Source: Nocardia vulneris (GTDB lineage: Bacteria; Actinomycetota; Actinomycetes; Mycobacteriales; Mycobacteriaceae). Taken from it: a DNA stretch of 64,000 nt. Location: positions 186,001-250,000 of the forward strand of contig NZ_BDCI01000036.1 in assembly GCF_001613425.1 (NCBI RefSeq), in the 5' to 3' direction. Of the stretch, positions 56,032-63,728 are shown one piece after another. The position numbers and the translations under genes were made by a program. Position 1 is the first letter of the stretch. The number at the start of each line of letters is the position of its first letter. The notes below the pieces were generated by a model. It was not told the origin of the DNA and did not search any database. It saw only the letters and a list, made by a program, of their open reading frames with translations.

Positions 56032-57084
56032 GTGGGGTCGGACGCATCGGCGGGAGAAGAAATGAGCACATCGGCTGTTACGGACGAGAGCACGGTGGTC
56101 GCCGGGGTCGATCTCGGTGACACCGAACTCGCCGCGACCGTGCGCGCCGGCCTGGAAGAGGTCGAGAAACTCTTGGTCGCCGAGCTGTCCGACGGCGAGG
56201 AGTTCCTGCAAGAGGCGGCCCTGCACCTGGCCAAGGCCGGCGGCAAGCGCTTCCGTCCGCTGTTCACCCTGCTGACCGGTCAGCTGGGCCCGCGTGCGAG
56301 CGACCCCGCGCTCGTCACCGCGGGCACCGTCGTGGAACTGGTGCACCTGGCCACGCTGTACCACGACGACGTGATGGACGAGGCCACCATGCGCCGCGGC
56401 GCCCCGAGCGTGAACTCGCGCTGGGGCAACAACATCGCCATCCTGGCCGGCGACTACCTGTTCGCGCACGCCTCGCGACTGACCTCCACCCTGGGTCCCG
56501 ACGCCGTGCGGATCATCGCCGAAACCTTCGCCGAGCTGGTCACCGGCCAGATGCGGGAAACCATGGGGGCCCGCGAGACCCAGGATCCGGTCGAGCACTA
56601 CCTGCGCGTGGTGTGGGAGAAGACCGGTTCGCTCATCGCGGCCGCGGGCCGGTTCGGCGGCACCTTCTCGGGGGCTTCGCTGGATCATGTCGAGCGGCTC
56701 GCCCGGCTCGGCGACGCGGTCGGCACCGCCTTCCAGATCTCCGACGACATCATCGACATCTCCTCGGCCACCGAGCAGTCCGGCAAGACCCCCGGCACCG
56801 ACCTGCGCGAGGGCGTGCACACCCTGCCCGTGCTGTACGCGCTGCGCGACGAGGGCGCCGACGGCGACCGGCTGCGCAAGCTGCTCGCCCAGCCGCTCGG
56901 CACCGACGCGGAAGTCGAGGAGGCGCTCGAGCTGCTCGGCCGCTCGCACGGCATGGTGCTGGCCAAGGAGAAGCTGCACGGCTACGCCGACCTCGCGCAC
57001 GCCGAACTCTCCGCACTGCCGCAGGGCCCGGCCAACGACGCGCTCGAGCGGCTGGTCCGCTACACCATCGAACGCGTCGGCTGA
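56032..57084 (+). CDS. grcC1: Polyprenyl diphosphate synthase (GrcC1 type)
   Basis: A 350-aa trans-prenyltransferase building the menaquinone side chain. First aspartate-rich motif: LYHDDVMDEATMRRGAPS; second: FQISDDIIDISS; also KAGGKRFRPLFTLL. GTG 56032 is used because a TAGGTT box (56019-56024) ends 7 nt upstream (leaderless). ATG 56062 is an alternative. Next to menJ and near menG, at the Rv0562 position. Confidence 0.94.
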   Translation: MGSDASAGEEMSTSAVTDESTVVAGVDLGDTELAATVRAGLEEVEKLLVAELSDGEEFLQEAALHLAKAGGKRFRPLFTLLTGQLGPRASDPALVTAGTVVELVHLATLYHDDVMDEATMRRGAPSVNSRWGNNIAILAGDYLFAHASRLTSTLGPDAVRIIAETFAELVTGQMRETMGARETQDPVEHYLRVVWEKTGSLIAAAGRFGGTFSGASLDHVERLARLGDAVGTAFQISDDIIDISSATEQSGKTPGTDLREGVHTLPVLYALRDEGADGDRLRKLLAQPLGTDAEVEEALELLGRSHGMVLAKEKLHGYADLAHAELSALPQGPANDALERLVRYTIERVG

Positions 57085-57199
57085 ACGACCCGGCTTTCAC
57101 CCGAATCCATCCGCCGGTTCCCGCTGGAACTCGGTGCGGAGTCCTATCGTTTGTCTGGTGTAAGACACACGACTCACGGGGGCGTGGGCAAGGAGACCT

Positions 57200-58081
57200 A
57201 TGCACGGGCACGGGTATGCGAACGGGCTCAAGACGTTCGGATTGATGATCGGCCTTTCGGCGCTGATCGTGTTCGCCGGTGCGATGTTCCGCAGCCCGAC
57301 GATCCTGATCATCGCCATCCTGCTGGCCGTCGGTATGAACGCGTACGCGTACTTCAACAGCGACAAGCTCGCGTTGAAGGCCATGCACGCGCAGCCGGTG
57401 AGCGAGCTGGAGGCGCCGGTGATCTATCGCATCGTGCGCGAACTGGCGACCACCGCCCGGCAGCCGATGCCGCGGCTCTACATCAGCCCCACCAACGCGC
57501 CCAATGCCTTCGCCACCGGCCGCAACCCGCGGCACGCGGCGGTCTGCTGTACCAGCGGCATCCTGCAGATCCTCGACGAACGCGAGCTGCGGGCCGTGCT
57601 CGGGCACGAACTCTCGCACGTCTACAACCGCGACATCCTCATCTCGTCGGTCGCGGGTGCGCTCGCCGCGGTCATTTCCGGCCTGGCCAACCTGGCCTTC
57701 TTCGCCTCGGCGTTCGGCGGCAACCGCAACGGCGAGGGCCCGAACATGCTCGGGGTGCTGCTCGTCTCGCTGCTCGGACCGATCGCGGCGAGCCTGATCA
57801 AGCTGGCCGTCTCCCGCTCCCGGGAATACCAGGCGGACCAGTCCGGCGCCGAGCTCACCGGTGACCCGCTCGCGCTCGCTTCGGCGCTGCGCAAGCTGGA
57901 GCGCGGCGTACAGGCCGCCCCCTTGCCGCCGGAGCCGCAATTGACCGCCCAGTCGCACCTCATGATCGCCAACCCCTTCCGGGTCGGTGAGCGAGCTGCT
58001 CGGTGGTTCTCCACCCATCCGCCGATGGCCGACCGGATCGCCCGGCTGGAGGATATGGCGGGGGGCCGGCGCGACTACTGA
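57200..58081 (+). CDS. htpX: Membrane zinc metalloprotease HtpX
   Basis: A 293-aa M48 protease for membrane protein quality control. Two N-terminal TM segments (FGLMIGLSALIVFAGAMF; TILIIAILLAVGMNAYAYF), zinc site HELSH in VLGHELSHVYNRDIL with the third ligand in SREYQADQSG, and two further hydrophobic segments between. AAGGAG precedes the ATG at 57200. Position matches Rv0563. Probably membrane-stress related. Confidence 0.95.
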   Translation: MHGHGYANGLKTFGLMIGLSALIVFAGAMFRSPTILIIAILLAVGMNAYAYFNSDKLALKAMHAQPVSELEAPVIYRIVRELATTARQPMPRLYISPTNAPNAFATGRNPRHAAVCCTSGILQILDERELRAVLGHELSHVYNRDILISSVAGALAAVISGLANLAFFASAFGGNRNGEGPNMLGVLLVSLLGPIAASLIKLAVSRSREYQADQSGAELTGDPLALASALRKLERGVQAAPLPPEPQLTAQSHLMIANPFRVGERAARWFSTHPPMADRIARLEDMAGGRRDY

Positions 58082-58095
58082 GCGCGCCACGCCGC

Positions 58096-58569
58096 TCACT
58101 CGTGTTCGGCCGCCAGCTCGTCCTCGTAGGCGCGCAGGGTGTCCACGAAGAGCCTGCGCTGTTCGGCGTCCAACGGCGCCAGCACCTTTCGCCACGCCCG
58201 CGCGCTGCCGCCGAGCCAGTCGTTGACCGACTTCTCGTGCGCCGCGGCGATCGCGACGATCGTGCGCCGGCGATCGGCCTCGTCCGAGCGCCGTTCCAGC
58301 ACACCGTGTTTGCTCAGATCGCTCACCATGAGGCTCACCGTGGTGGGCGCGACCTCGAGCCGCGCGGCCAGATCGTTCACCGTCATCGGGCCCTCGAAAA
58401 CCAGGTTCGCCAGTAGCGACAGATGCCGGGGCGCGAGCGAAAACGATTGCAGCTCTTCGGGAACGCGCATCTTCTTCGCCCGTCCGACCACCCGTGGCAT
58501 GAGCAACAGCAGACTCCGGACGCTCTCCTCCACCGCCATGCCCGCGTCGCCCCGCCGCTCCGTTGACAT
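58096..58569 (-). CDS. MarR family transcriptional regulator
   Basis: A 157-aa winged-helix regulator: LSLLANLVFEGPMTVNDLAA, RLEVAPTTVSLMVSDLSKHG with the recognition helix, VLERRSDEADRRRTIVAIAA as wing. ATG 58569 follows a purine-rich GAGGCGGCG. The longer open frame runs back into tRNA-Tyr and is not real. Convergent with htpX, 14 bp apart. Target unknown. Confidence 0.88.
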   Translation of the reverse strand: MSTERRGDAGMAVEESVRSLLLLMPRVVGRAKKMRVPEELQSFSLAPRHLSLLANLVFEGPMTVNDLAARLEVAPTTVSLMVSDLSKHGVLERRSDEADRRRTIVAIAAAHEKSVNDWLGGSARAWRKVLAPLDAEQRRLFVDTLRAYEDELAAEHE

Positions 58570-58702
58570 CCGCGCCGCCTCTCGATGAACGGATCCGGCC
58601 ACGCTGCGGGGTTGGTCACCGTCGCGGTGCGCCGGGATACCCTCGTGCCGGTTCTCGAAAACGAAATACCCCCGCCGATCCAGGATCGACGGGGGCATTC
58701 GG

Positions 58703-58785
58703 TGGCAGATGTAGGATTCGAACCTACGTAGGCTTTCGCCGACGGATTTACAGTCCGCTCCCATTGGCCGCTCGGGCAATCTGCC
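58703..58785 (-). tRNA. tRNA-Tyr (GTA)
   Basis: 83 nt with a long variable arm. Acceptor GGCAGAT pairs with ATCTGCC, T-loop GGTTCGAATCC, and the anticodon GTA occupies 58749-58751 in the loop CTGTAAA. No encoded CCA (CCG follows the discriminator A). Confidence 0.97.
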
Positions 58786-58955
58786 GTCGCGCTTTCGGCG
58801 CGCTGAGCAGAATACATCGAACCTCCACCCCTAATGCAAACCGCCTGGCTATCGGCCATGTGGGACGGGTGGGGCCGCGTCGTCGGGTAGAACTGACGTG
58901 ACCGGTTCACCCGGTGAACGTGCCTCCATGGGAACCGTCAGGACAGGAGCGAAGT

Positions 58956-59447
58956 GTGGCCGATTCGTCTTTCGATGTTGTCAGCAAGGTCGACCGTCAG
59001 GAGGTCGACAATGCTCTGCATCAAGCGGAGAAGGAGCTGACCACCCGCTACGACTTCCGTGGCACCGGGGCCGGCATCGAATGGTCCGGTGAGGACAAGA
59101 TCGTGCTGACCGCCGAGGCCGAGGAGCGGGTCAAGGCGGCGTTGGACGTGTTCAAGGAGAAGCTGATCCGCCGCGATATCTCGCTCAAGGCCTTCGACGC
59201 GGGCGACCCAGTCGCCTCGGGCAAGACGTACAAGATCACCGGGTCGCTGGTGCAGGGCATCGACACCGAGCATGCGAAGAAGATCACCAAGAAGATCCGC
59301 GACGAGGGACCCAAGGGGGTCAAGGCGCAGATCCAGGGTGAGGAACTGCGGGTGTCGAGCAAGAAGCGCGACGATCTGCAGGCCGTGATTGCTCTGCTCA
59401 AGGGTGAGGATTTCGGCATCGCCTTGCAGTTCGTCAACTACCGGTAA
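58956..59447 (+). CDS. YajQ family (cyclic-di-GMP/nucleotide-binding) protein
   Basis: A 163-aa protein with the two ferredoxin-like halves of YajQ: SSFDVVSKVDRQEVDNALHQ, ELTTRYDFRGTGAGIEWSGE, and the C-terminal GEELRVSSKKRDDLQAVIAL. Family members bind c-di-GMP or RNA in some bacteria. GTG 58956 has AGGAG 6 nt upstream. It corresponds to Rv0566c. Stands alone between tRNA-Tyr and tRNA-Thr. Confidence 0.93.
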   Translation: MADSSFDVVSKVDRQEVDNALHQAEKELTTRYDFRGTGAGIEWSGEDKIVLTAEAEERVKAALDVFKEKLIRRDISLKAFDAGDPVASGKTYKITGSLVQGIDTEHAKKITKKIRDEGPKGVKAQIQGEELRVSSKKRDDLQAVIALLKGEDFGIALQFVNYR

Positions 59448-59454
59448 GTCGCCC

Positions 59455-59477
59455 GCGGCCGCTCGCCGGGCGGCCGC
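59455..59477 (+). terminator. Terminator after yajQ
   Basis: GCGGCCGC (59455-59462 and 59470-59477) forms an 8-bp stem with a 7-nt loop, followed by AAACC. Confidence 0.55.
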
Positions 59478-59588
59478 AAACCGGCTCTGACCACACGGTT
59501 TGGAGTCCGGACCCGAAGGTGTGTAATCTCGTTCAAGACTTCGCCGCGCCGGGGTCGAGTGTTCGGAGCTCGGTGCGGAAGTAGTCAT

Positions 59589-59661
59589 GCCCCCTTAGCT
59601 CAGTCGGCAGAGCGTTTCCATGGTAAGGAAAAGGTCAACGGTTCGATTCCGTTAGGGGGCT
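59589..59661 (+). tRNA. tRNA-Thr (GGT)
   Basis: 73 nt. Acceptor GCCCCCT pairs with AGGGGGC; anticodon loop ATGGTAA carries GGT; T-arm GGTTCGATTCC. No encoded CCA. Confidence 0.97.
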
Positions 59662-59732
59662 CGCCGGATTGCCGGTGGTGACCGACTCGGCATCTCCAAG
59701 GTTGGGCGCGGCACCAGGCAATGCGACCCCGT

Positions 59733-59808
59733 GGCGGTGTAGCTCAGTCGGTAGAGCAAACGACTCATAATCGTTGTGTCGCCGGTTCAAGTCCGGCCAT
59801 CGCTACCA
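59733..59808 (+). tRNA. tRNA-Met (CAT), elongator type
   Basis: Acceptor GGCGGTG pairs with CATCGCT, using G-T pairs at positions 1 and 5. Anticodon CAT lies in the loop CTCATAA, T-arm GGTTCAAGTCC, and CCA is encoded (59806-59808). It precedes rpmG as in mycobacteria. Confidence 0.95.
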
Positions 59809-59851
59809 AAGACCGATCAGACCATCTGGTTGACCCGAAAGAAGGAATATC

Positions 59852-60022
59852 GTGGCCGCGAAGTCCACCGATGTCCGGCCAAAGATCACCTTGGCCTGCG
59901 AGCAGTGCAAGCACCGCAACTACATCACCAAGAAGAACCGGCGCAACGACCCGGATCGGCTGGAGCTGAAGAAGTTCTGCCCGAACTGCGGCACGCACCG
60001 GGGACACAAAGAATCCCGCTAG
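59852..60022 (+). CDS. rpmG: 50S ribosomal protein L33 (zinc form)
   Basis: A 56-aa L33 with both zinc cysteine pairs (TLACEQCKHRNY and KKFCPNCGTHRGH), so the C+ type. GAAGGA lies 7 nt before GTG 59852. It follows tRNA-Met closely. A perfect 11-bp hairpin lies 81 bp after the stop. Confidence 0.97.
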   Translation: MAAKSTDVRPKITLACEQCKHRNYITKKNRRNDPDRLELKKFCPNCGTHRGHKESR

Positions 60023-60102
60023 TCCGCCACGCGTGAAGCTGCCGCGTGGATCGGCGCCGGGAGCGTGAGCCGCTCTCGGTAATCTCGGAACGTGCCAATG
60101 CG

Positions 60103-60127
60103 AGGGCCGGACACTATGTCCGGCCCT
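60103..60127 (+). terminator. Terminator downstream of rpmG
   Basis: AGGGCCGGACA (60103-60113), 3-nt loop CTA, TGTCCGGCCCT (60117-60127): a perfect 11-bp stem. Confidence 0.8.
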
Positions 60128-60154
60128 GACGCATTTCACGGTCCGGAGCGGTAA

Positions 60155-60265
60155 GTGAGTGAGCGCGACCAGAGTTACAGCCGCCAACGCGGTAACGACG
60201 GAGCCGAGCGCTTCTACGGCGTAGTCGTTCCCGCTCCGCCGACTCCGGGTGACGGGGTCAGATAG
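60155..60265 (+). CDS. Possible 36-aa small protein upstream of hadAB
   Basis: GTG to TAG, ending GVVVPAPPTPGDGVR, with a GGAGCGG sequence 7-13 nt upstream. Its stop lies in the -10 region of the hadAB promoter. It may be a real small ORF, or chance in G+C-rich DNA. No similarity recognised. Confidence 0.2.
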   Translation: MSERDQSYSRQRGNDGAERFYGVVVPAPPTPGDGVR

Positions 60266-60266
60266 G

Positions 60267-60272
60267 TACAGT
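60267..60272 (+). promoter_or_regulatory. -10 box of a probable leaderless hadAB promoter
   Basis: TACAGT ends 6 nt before GTG 60279; no ribosome-binding sequence is present. Confidence 0.5.
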
Positions 60273-60278
60273 CCACCC

Positions 60279-61349
60279 GTGACAATCAACACCGGTACAG
60301 ACGAAGCGGTTCAGGCGGACGAGACCTCGGACCCCGCCGCGCACGCGGCGGCCATGGTCGGTCACCACTATCGCGTCGACGACTACTACGAGGTCGGCCG
60401 CGAGAAGGTGCGCGAATACGCGCGCGCCGTGCAGGACTACCACCCGGTGCACTGGGACGAGGACCTCGCGCAGGAGTACGGCTACGACGGGCTGCTCGCG
60501 CCGCTCACCTTCATCTCCCTGGTCGGCATTCTGGCCCAGCGCAAGCTGTTCGAGCAGATCGTCACGGGCTACGACCTGAGCCAGATCATGCAGACCGATC
60601 AGATCCTGGAGTTCCACCGGCCGATCCGGGTCGGCGATCAGCTGGTCTGCGACGTGCACCTGCATTCGTTCCGGCAGGCCTTCGGCGGCGACATCATCGT
60701 CACCAAGAACATCGTCACCGCGCAGAACGACGAGCTGGTGCTCACCACCTACACCACGCTGATCGGGCGCAGTGGTGGCGATATCGATCCCAATCTGAAC
60801 GACGCGGTGCGCAACGTGCTGATGCACGGCATCGGTGAGGACGCGCCGCAGCACCGGCCGCGCGCGATCCAGTCCGCCGCGACGCCGACGCCGATCGCCT
60901 CGGTGCCCGAGATCACCCCGAGCAAGCGCGCGTTGAGCTTCGACAGCATCGCGGTCGGCGACGAGCTGCCCGCCCGCACCGTCCGGCTCACCCGTGGCGA
61001 TCTGGTGAACTACGCCGGCGTGTCCGGCGACGCCAACCCGATCCACTGGAGCGACGACGTCATCAAGCTCGTCGGCCTGGACAACGTGGTCGCGCACGGC
61101 ATGCTCACCATGGGCCTGGGCGGCGGCTTCGTCACCTCGTGGCTCGGCGATCCCGGCGCGGTCAAGGAGTACAACGTCCGCTTCACCAGTCCGGTGTATG
61201 TGGGGACCGATGAGGCCGCCGAGATCGAATTCACCGGTAAGGTGAAGTCCGTGGATCCGGAGACGCGCACCGCGGTCGTCGCCATCGTGGCGAAGTCGGC
61301 GGGGCGCAAGATCTTCGGGCGCGCGACGGCTACCGTGCAGTTGTCGTGA
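60279..61349 (+). CDS. hadAB: Fused (3R)-hydroxyacyl-ACP dehydratase HadA/HadB
   Basis: A 356-aa double-hotdog fusion. Residues about 20-165 correspond to HadA (YYEVGREKVREYARAVQDYH, VHWDEDLAQEYGYDGLLAPL). Residues about 215-355 correspond to HadB with the hydratase motif YAGVSGDANPIHWSDD (catalytic Asp and His) and VAHGMLTMGLGGGFVTSWLG. In mycobacteria hadA, hadB and hadC are separate adjacent genes of the FAS-II mycolic-acid elongation system. Here A and B are one chain and no hadC follows before tRNA-Trp. GTG 60279 sits behind a TACAGT box. Linker residues 165-215 are Pro/Thr-rich. Confidence 0.93.
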   Translation: MTINTGTDEAVQADETSDPAAHAAAMVGHHYRVDDYYEVGREKVREYARAVQDYHPVHWDEDLAQEYGYDGLLAPLTFISLVGILAQRKLFEQIVTGYDLSQIMQTDQILEFHRPIRVGDQLVCDVHLHSFRQAFGGDIIVTKNIVTAQNDELVLTTYTTLIGRSGGDIDPNLNDAVRNVLMHGIGEDAPQHRPRAIQSAATPTPIASVPEITPSKRALSFDSIAVGDELPARTVRLTRGDLVNYAGVSGDANPIHWSDDVIKLVGLDNVVAHGMLTMGLGGGFVTSWLGDPGAVKEYNVRFTSPVYVGTDEAAEIEFTGKVKSVDPETRTAVVAIVAKSAGRKIFGRATATVQLS

Positions 61350-61619
61350 GCCGGCGGGGTCGGCCGAACGGCGAACTGGGGAACCGGTTCTGACCTGGTC
61401 GACTGACCCTGATTAGCTAACGACGCGGCCGGTAACGTACACTGAGGTTTCTGGGGTCACCAGCCGCTGCGCGCTGCTCTGTAGGGCTGGTTCCAGGCGG
61501 GTCCGTGAGGATTCGCCGACGGGGCCGGCAACTGCCAAGGCAGCGCGCGTGTCATGTGGTGGCAACGGAGTACAACTGAATATCGAACAGTGGTTGGACA
61601 GCCAACACGGTCCAACCGA

Positions 61620-61692
<73 letters not shown>

Positions 61693-61758
61693 CCTTCCGT
61701 AGCGACAGCTTGCATGGTCGCTCGAAAGAACCAGCATGCCAGCGACGAAAGGATCGAC

Positions 61759-62148
61759 GTGGTCGACGAGCGGGATACTCGCCACGGCTCGCATGCCGAC
61801 GATGGCGATGACACCGCCGCGGTGGCTCGGCCCAGCGGCAAGCGATCCGCCCGGCGGACCCGCGGGACCTCGTCGGACACGGGCTCGATCGCCACGCTCG
61901 ATCGTCCTTCGTCGCGTAAGGCAGCCAAGACCGATCGGGCCGAACGCGGCAAGACGGGTAACCCGTTCAAGCGTTTGATCAAGTTCCTGCGCGAGGTCAT
62001 CGCGGAACTGCGCAAGGTGATCTGGCCCAACCGGAAACAGATGGTCACCTATACGAGCGTTGTTCTGGTGTTCGTGATTTTCATGGTCGCGTTCATCAGT
62101 GGGTTGGATCTGGCGTTCATCAAGGGTGTCAACTGGCTGTTCGGCTAG
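61759..62148 (+). CDS. secE: Preprotein translocase subunit SecE
   Basis: A 129-aa protein. The conserved C-terminal part has the amphipathic helix and TM: FKRLIKFLREVIAELRKVIW, PNRKQMVTYTSVVLVFVIFM. The first 70 residues are charged and variable, as in other mycolata. GTG 61759 is chosen because GAAAGGA lies 6 nt upstream; an ATG at 61714 is possible. Essential part of SecYEG. Confidence 0.95.
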   Translation: MVDERDTRHGSHADDGDDTAAVARPSGKRSARRTRGTSSDTGSIATLDRPSSRKAAKTDRAERGKTGNPFKRLIKFLREVIAELRKVIWPNRKQMVTYTSVVLVFVIFMVAFISGLDLAFIKGVNWLFG

Positions 62149-62239
62149 TAGCTCTACGCCGACGCCGCCAGCCGATCCCGGGGCGGAGACGGGCGGAGTA
62201 GTTCCGCCGCGCGCCCGGCCCGGCACGCAGAGGATGTAC

Positions 62240-63046
62240 GTGACGACACAGGAAGCGAGTGCCCCAGTGAGCACCCCGGAGAACGACACACACGACGAGT
62301 TCCCGGTCGACGACGCGGTGGCGGAGTCCACCGAGGCCGACGCGACCGTCGAAGACTCCGAGGACGTGGACTCCGAGGTCGCCGAGCCGGCCGCACCCGA
62401 AGCTCCTGTCGACGCCGAACCGGCCGACCCGGTCGCCGAGATGAAGGCCGCGCTGCGCCGCGCCCCCGGTGACTGGTACGTCATCCACTCCTACGCCGGC
62501 TACGAGAACAAGGTGAAGGCCAACCTCGAGACCCGCGTGCAGAACCTCGATCTCGAGGACTACATCTTCCAGGTCGAGGTGCCGACCGAAGAGGTCACCG
62601 AGATCAAGAACGGCCAGCGCAAGAACGTCAACCGCAAGGTGCTGCCCGGTTACATCCTGGTCCGGATGGAGCTCAACGACGAGTCGTGGGGCGCGGTGCG
62701 CAACACCCCCGGTGTCACCGGCTTCGTCGGCGCCACCTCGCGGCCGTCCCCGCTGACCCTCGACGACGTGGTGAAGTTCCTGGTCCCGGCCGCGCAGCAG
62801 AAGAAGGCGCCGGCCGCCGCGGCCGCGAGCGCCACCGAGTCCGCCGCCGAGTCGGTGGCCAAGCCCGCCATCGAGGTCGATTTCGAGGTCGGCGAGTCGG
62901 TGACCGTGATGGACGGCCCGTTCGCGACGCTGCCCGCCAGCATCTCCGAGGTCAACGCCGAGCAGCAGAAGCTCAAGGTGCTCGTCTCGATCTTCGGTCG
63001 CGAGACCCCGGTCGAGCTCGGCTTCACCCAGGTTGCGAAGATTTAG
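62240..63046 (+). CDS. nusG: Transcription termination/antitermination protein NusG
   Basis: A 268-aa protein. After an acidic N-terminal extension of about 75 residues comes the NGN domain (GDWYVIHSYAGYENKVKANL, QRKNVNRKVLPGYILVRMEL, NTPGVTGFVGATSRPSPL), an Ala-rich linker, and the KOW domain (VGESVTVMDGPFATLPASIS; EQQKLKVLVSIFGRETPVEL). GTG 62240 has AGAGG at proper spacing; ATG 62234 is possible. Links RNA polymerase to ribosome or Rho. Confidence 0.97.
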   Translation: MTTQEASAPVSTPENDTHDEFPVDDAVAESTEADATVEDSEDVDSEVAEPAAPEAPVDAEPADPVAEMKAALRRAPGDWYVIHSYAGYENKVKANLETRVQNLDLEDYIFQVEVPTEEVTEIKNGQRKNVNRKVLPGYILVRMELNDESWGAVRNTPGVTGFVGATSRPSPLTLDDVVKFLVPAAQQKKAPAAAAASATESAAESVAKPAIEVDFEVGESVTVMDGPFATLPASISEVNAEQQKLKVLVSIFGRETPVELGFTQVAKI

Positions 63047-63142
63047 ACCTGTTACGTCCGCGGCCGGATGACTCTGCCCGGCCGCGGATCGCAACGCCAG
63101 CACTTGCAAAGAGCAAGGAAAACAGACACCTAGGAAAGAAAG

Positions 63143-63577
63143 ATGCCCCCCAAGAAGAAGAAGCTCGCCGGGATCATCAAGCTTCAGATCCAGGCCGGCC
63201 AGGCGAACCCCGCCCCTCCGGTGGGTCCGGCGCTCGGTCAGCATGGCGTCAACATCATGGAGTTCTGCAAGGCGTACAACGCCGCGACCGAGTCGCAGCG
63301 TGGCAACGTCATTCCGGTCGAGATCTCGGTGTACGAGGACCGGTCGTTCGACTTCAAGCTGAAGACCCCGCCCGCCGCCAAGCTGCTGCTCAAGGCCGCC
63401 GGTGTGCAGAAGGGCTCGGCTGAGCCGCACCGCAACAAGGTCGCGAAGGTCACCATGGACCAGGTCCGGGAGATCGCCAAGACCAAGCAGGAAGATCTGA
63501 ACGCCAACGACATCGATCAGGCGGCGAAGATCATCGCGGGTACCGCTCGCTCGATGGGTATCACCGTCGAAGGCTGA
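63143..63577 (+). CDS. rplK: 50S ribosomal protein L11
   Basis: A 144-aa L11 with the N-terminal [20 protein letters not shown] thiostrepton-site proline region and the C-terminal rRNA-binding [31 protein letters not shown] precedes the ATG at 63143. First gene of the L11-L1 pair. Confidence 0.98.
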
Positions 63578-63667
63578 GCGTCAGCGCCGGAGGAGGTAGC
63601 GCAGCGTAACCACGCAGGCGCAGCGAAGACTTCCATCAGACGCCGCAGGCTGAGCGAAACGCTCACG

Positions 63668-63697
63668 GTGGGAGGGCCGGCCAGGCCCGATAACCAC
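63668..63697 (+). promoter_or_regulatory. Candidate L1-binding (autoregulatory) structure before rplA
   Basis: GTGG (63668-63671) pairs with CCAC (63694-63697). Inside, GGGCC (63674-63678) pairs with GGCCC (63684-63688). An asymmetric internal loop GA / GATAA lies between the two stems. This two-helix, asymmetric-loop form resembles the L1 site on 23S rRNA and in L11-L1 mRNAs. Position, 32 bp before rplA in the rplK-rplA spacer, fits feedback control by L1. Confidence 0.5.
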
Positions 63698-63728
63698 GGC
63701 TGAACCAGACAATTAAGGACAGAGAATC

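Noticed and set aside
58570..58779. N-terminal extension of the MarR protein
   Set aside because: It is a translation of tRNA-Tyr and its flank, a common artefact.
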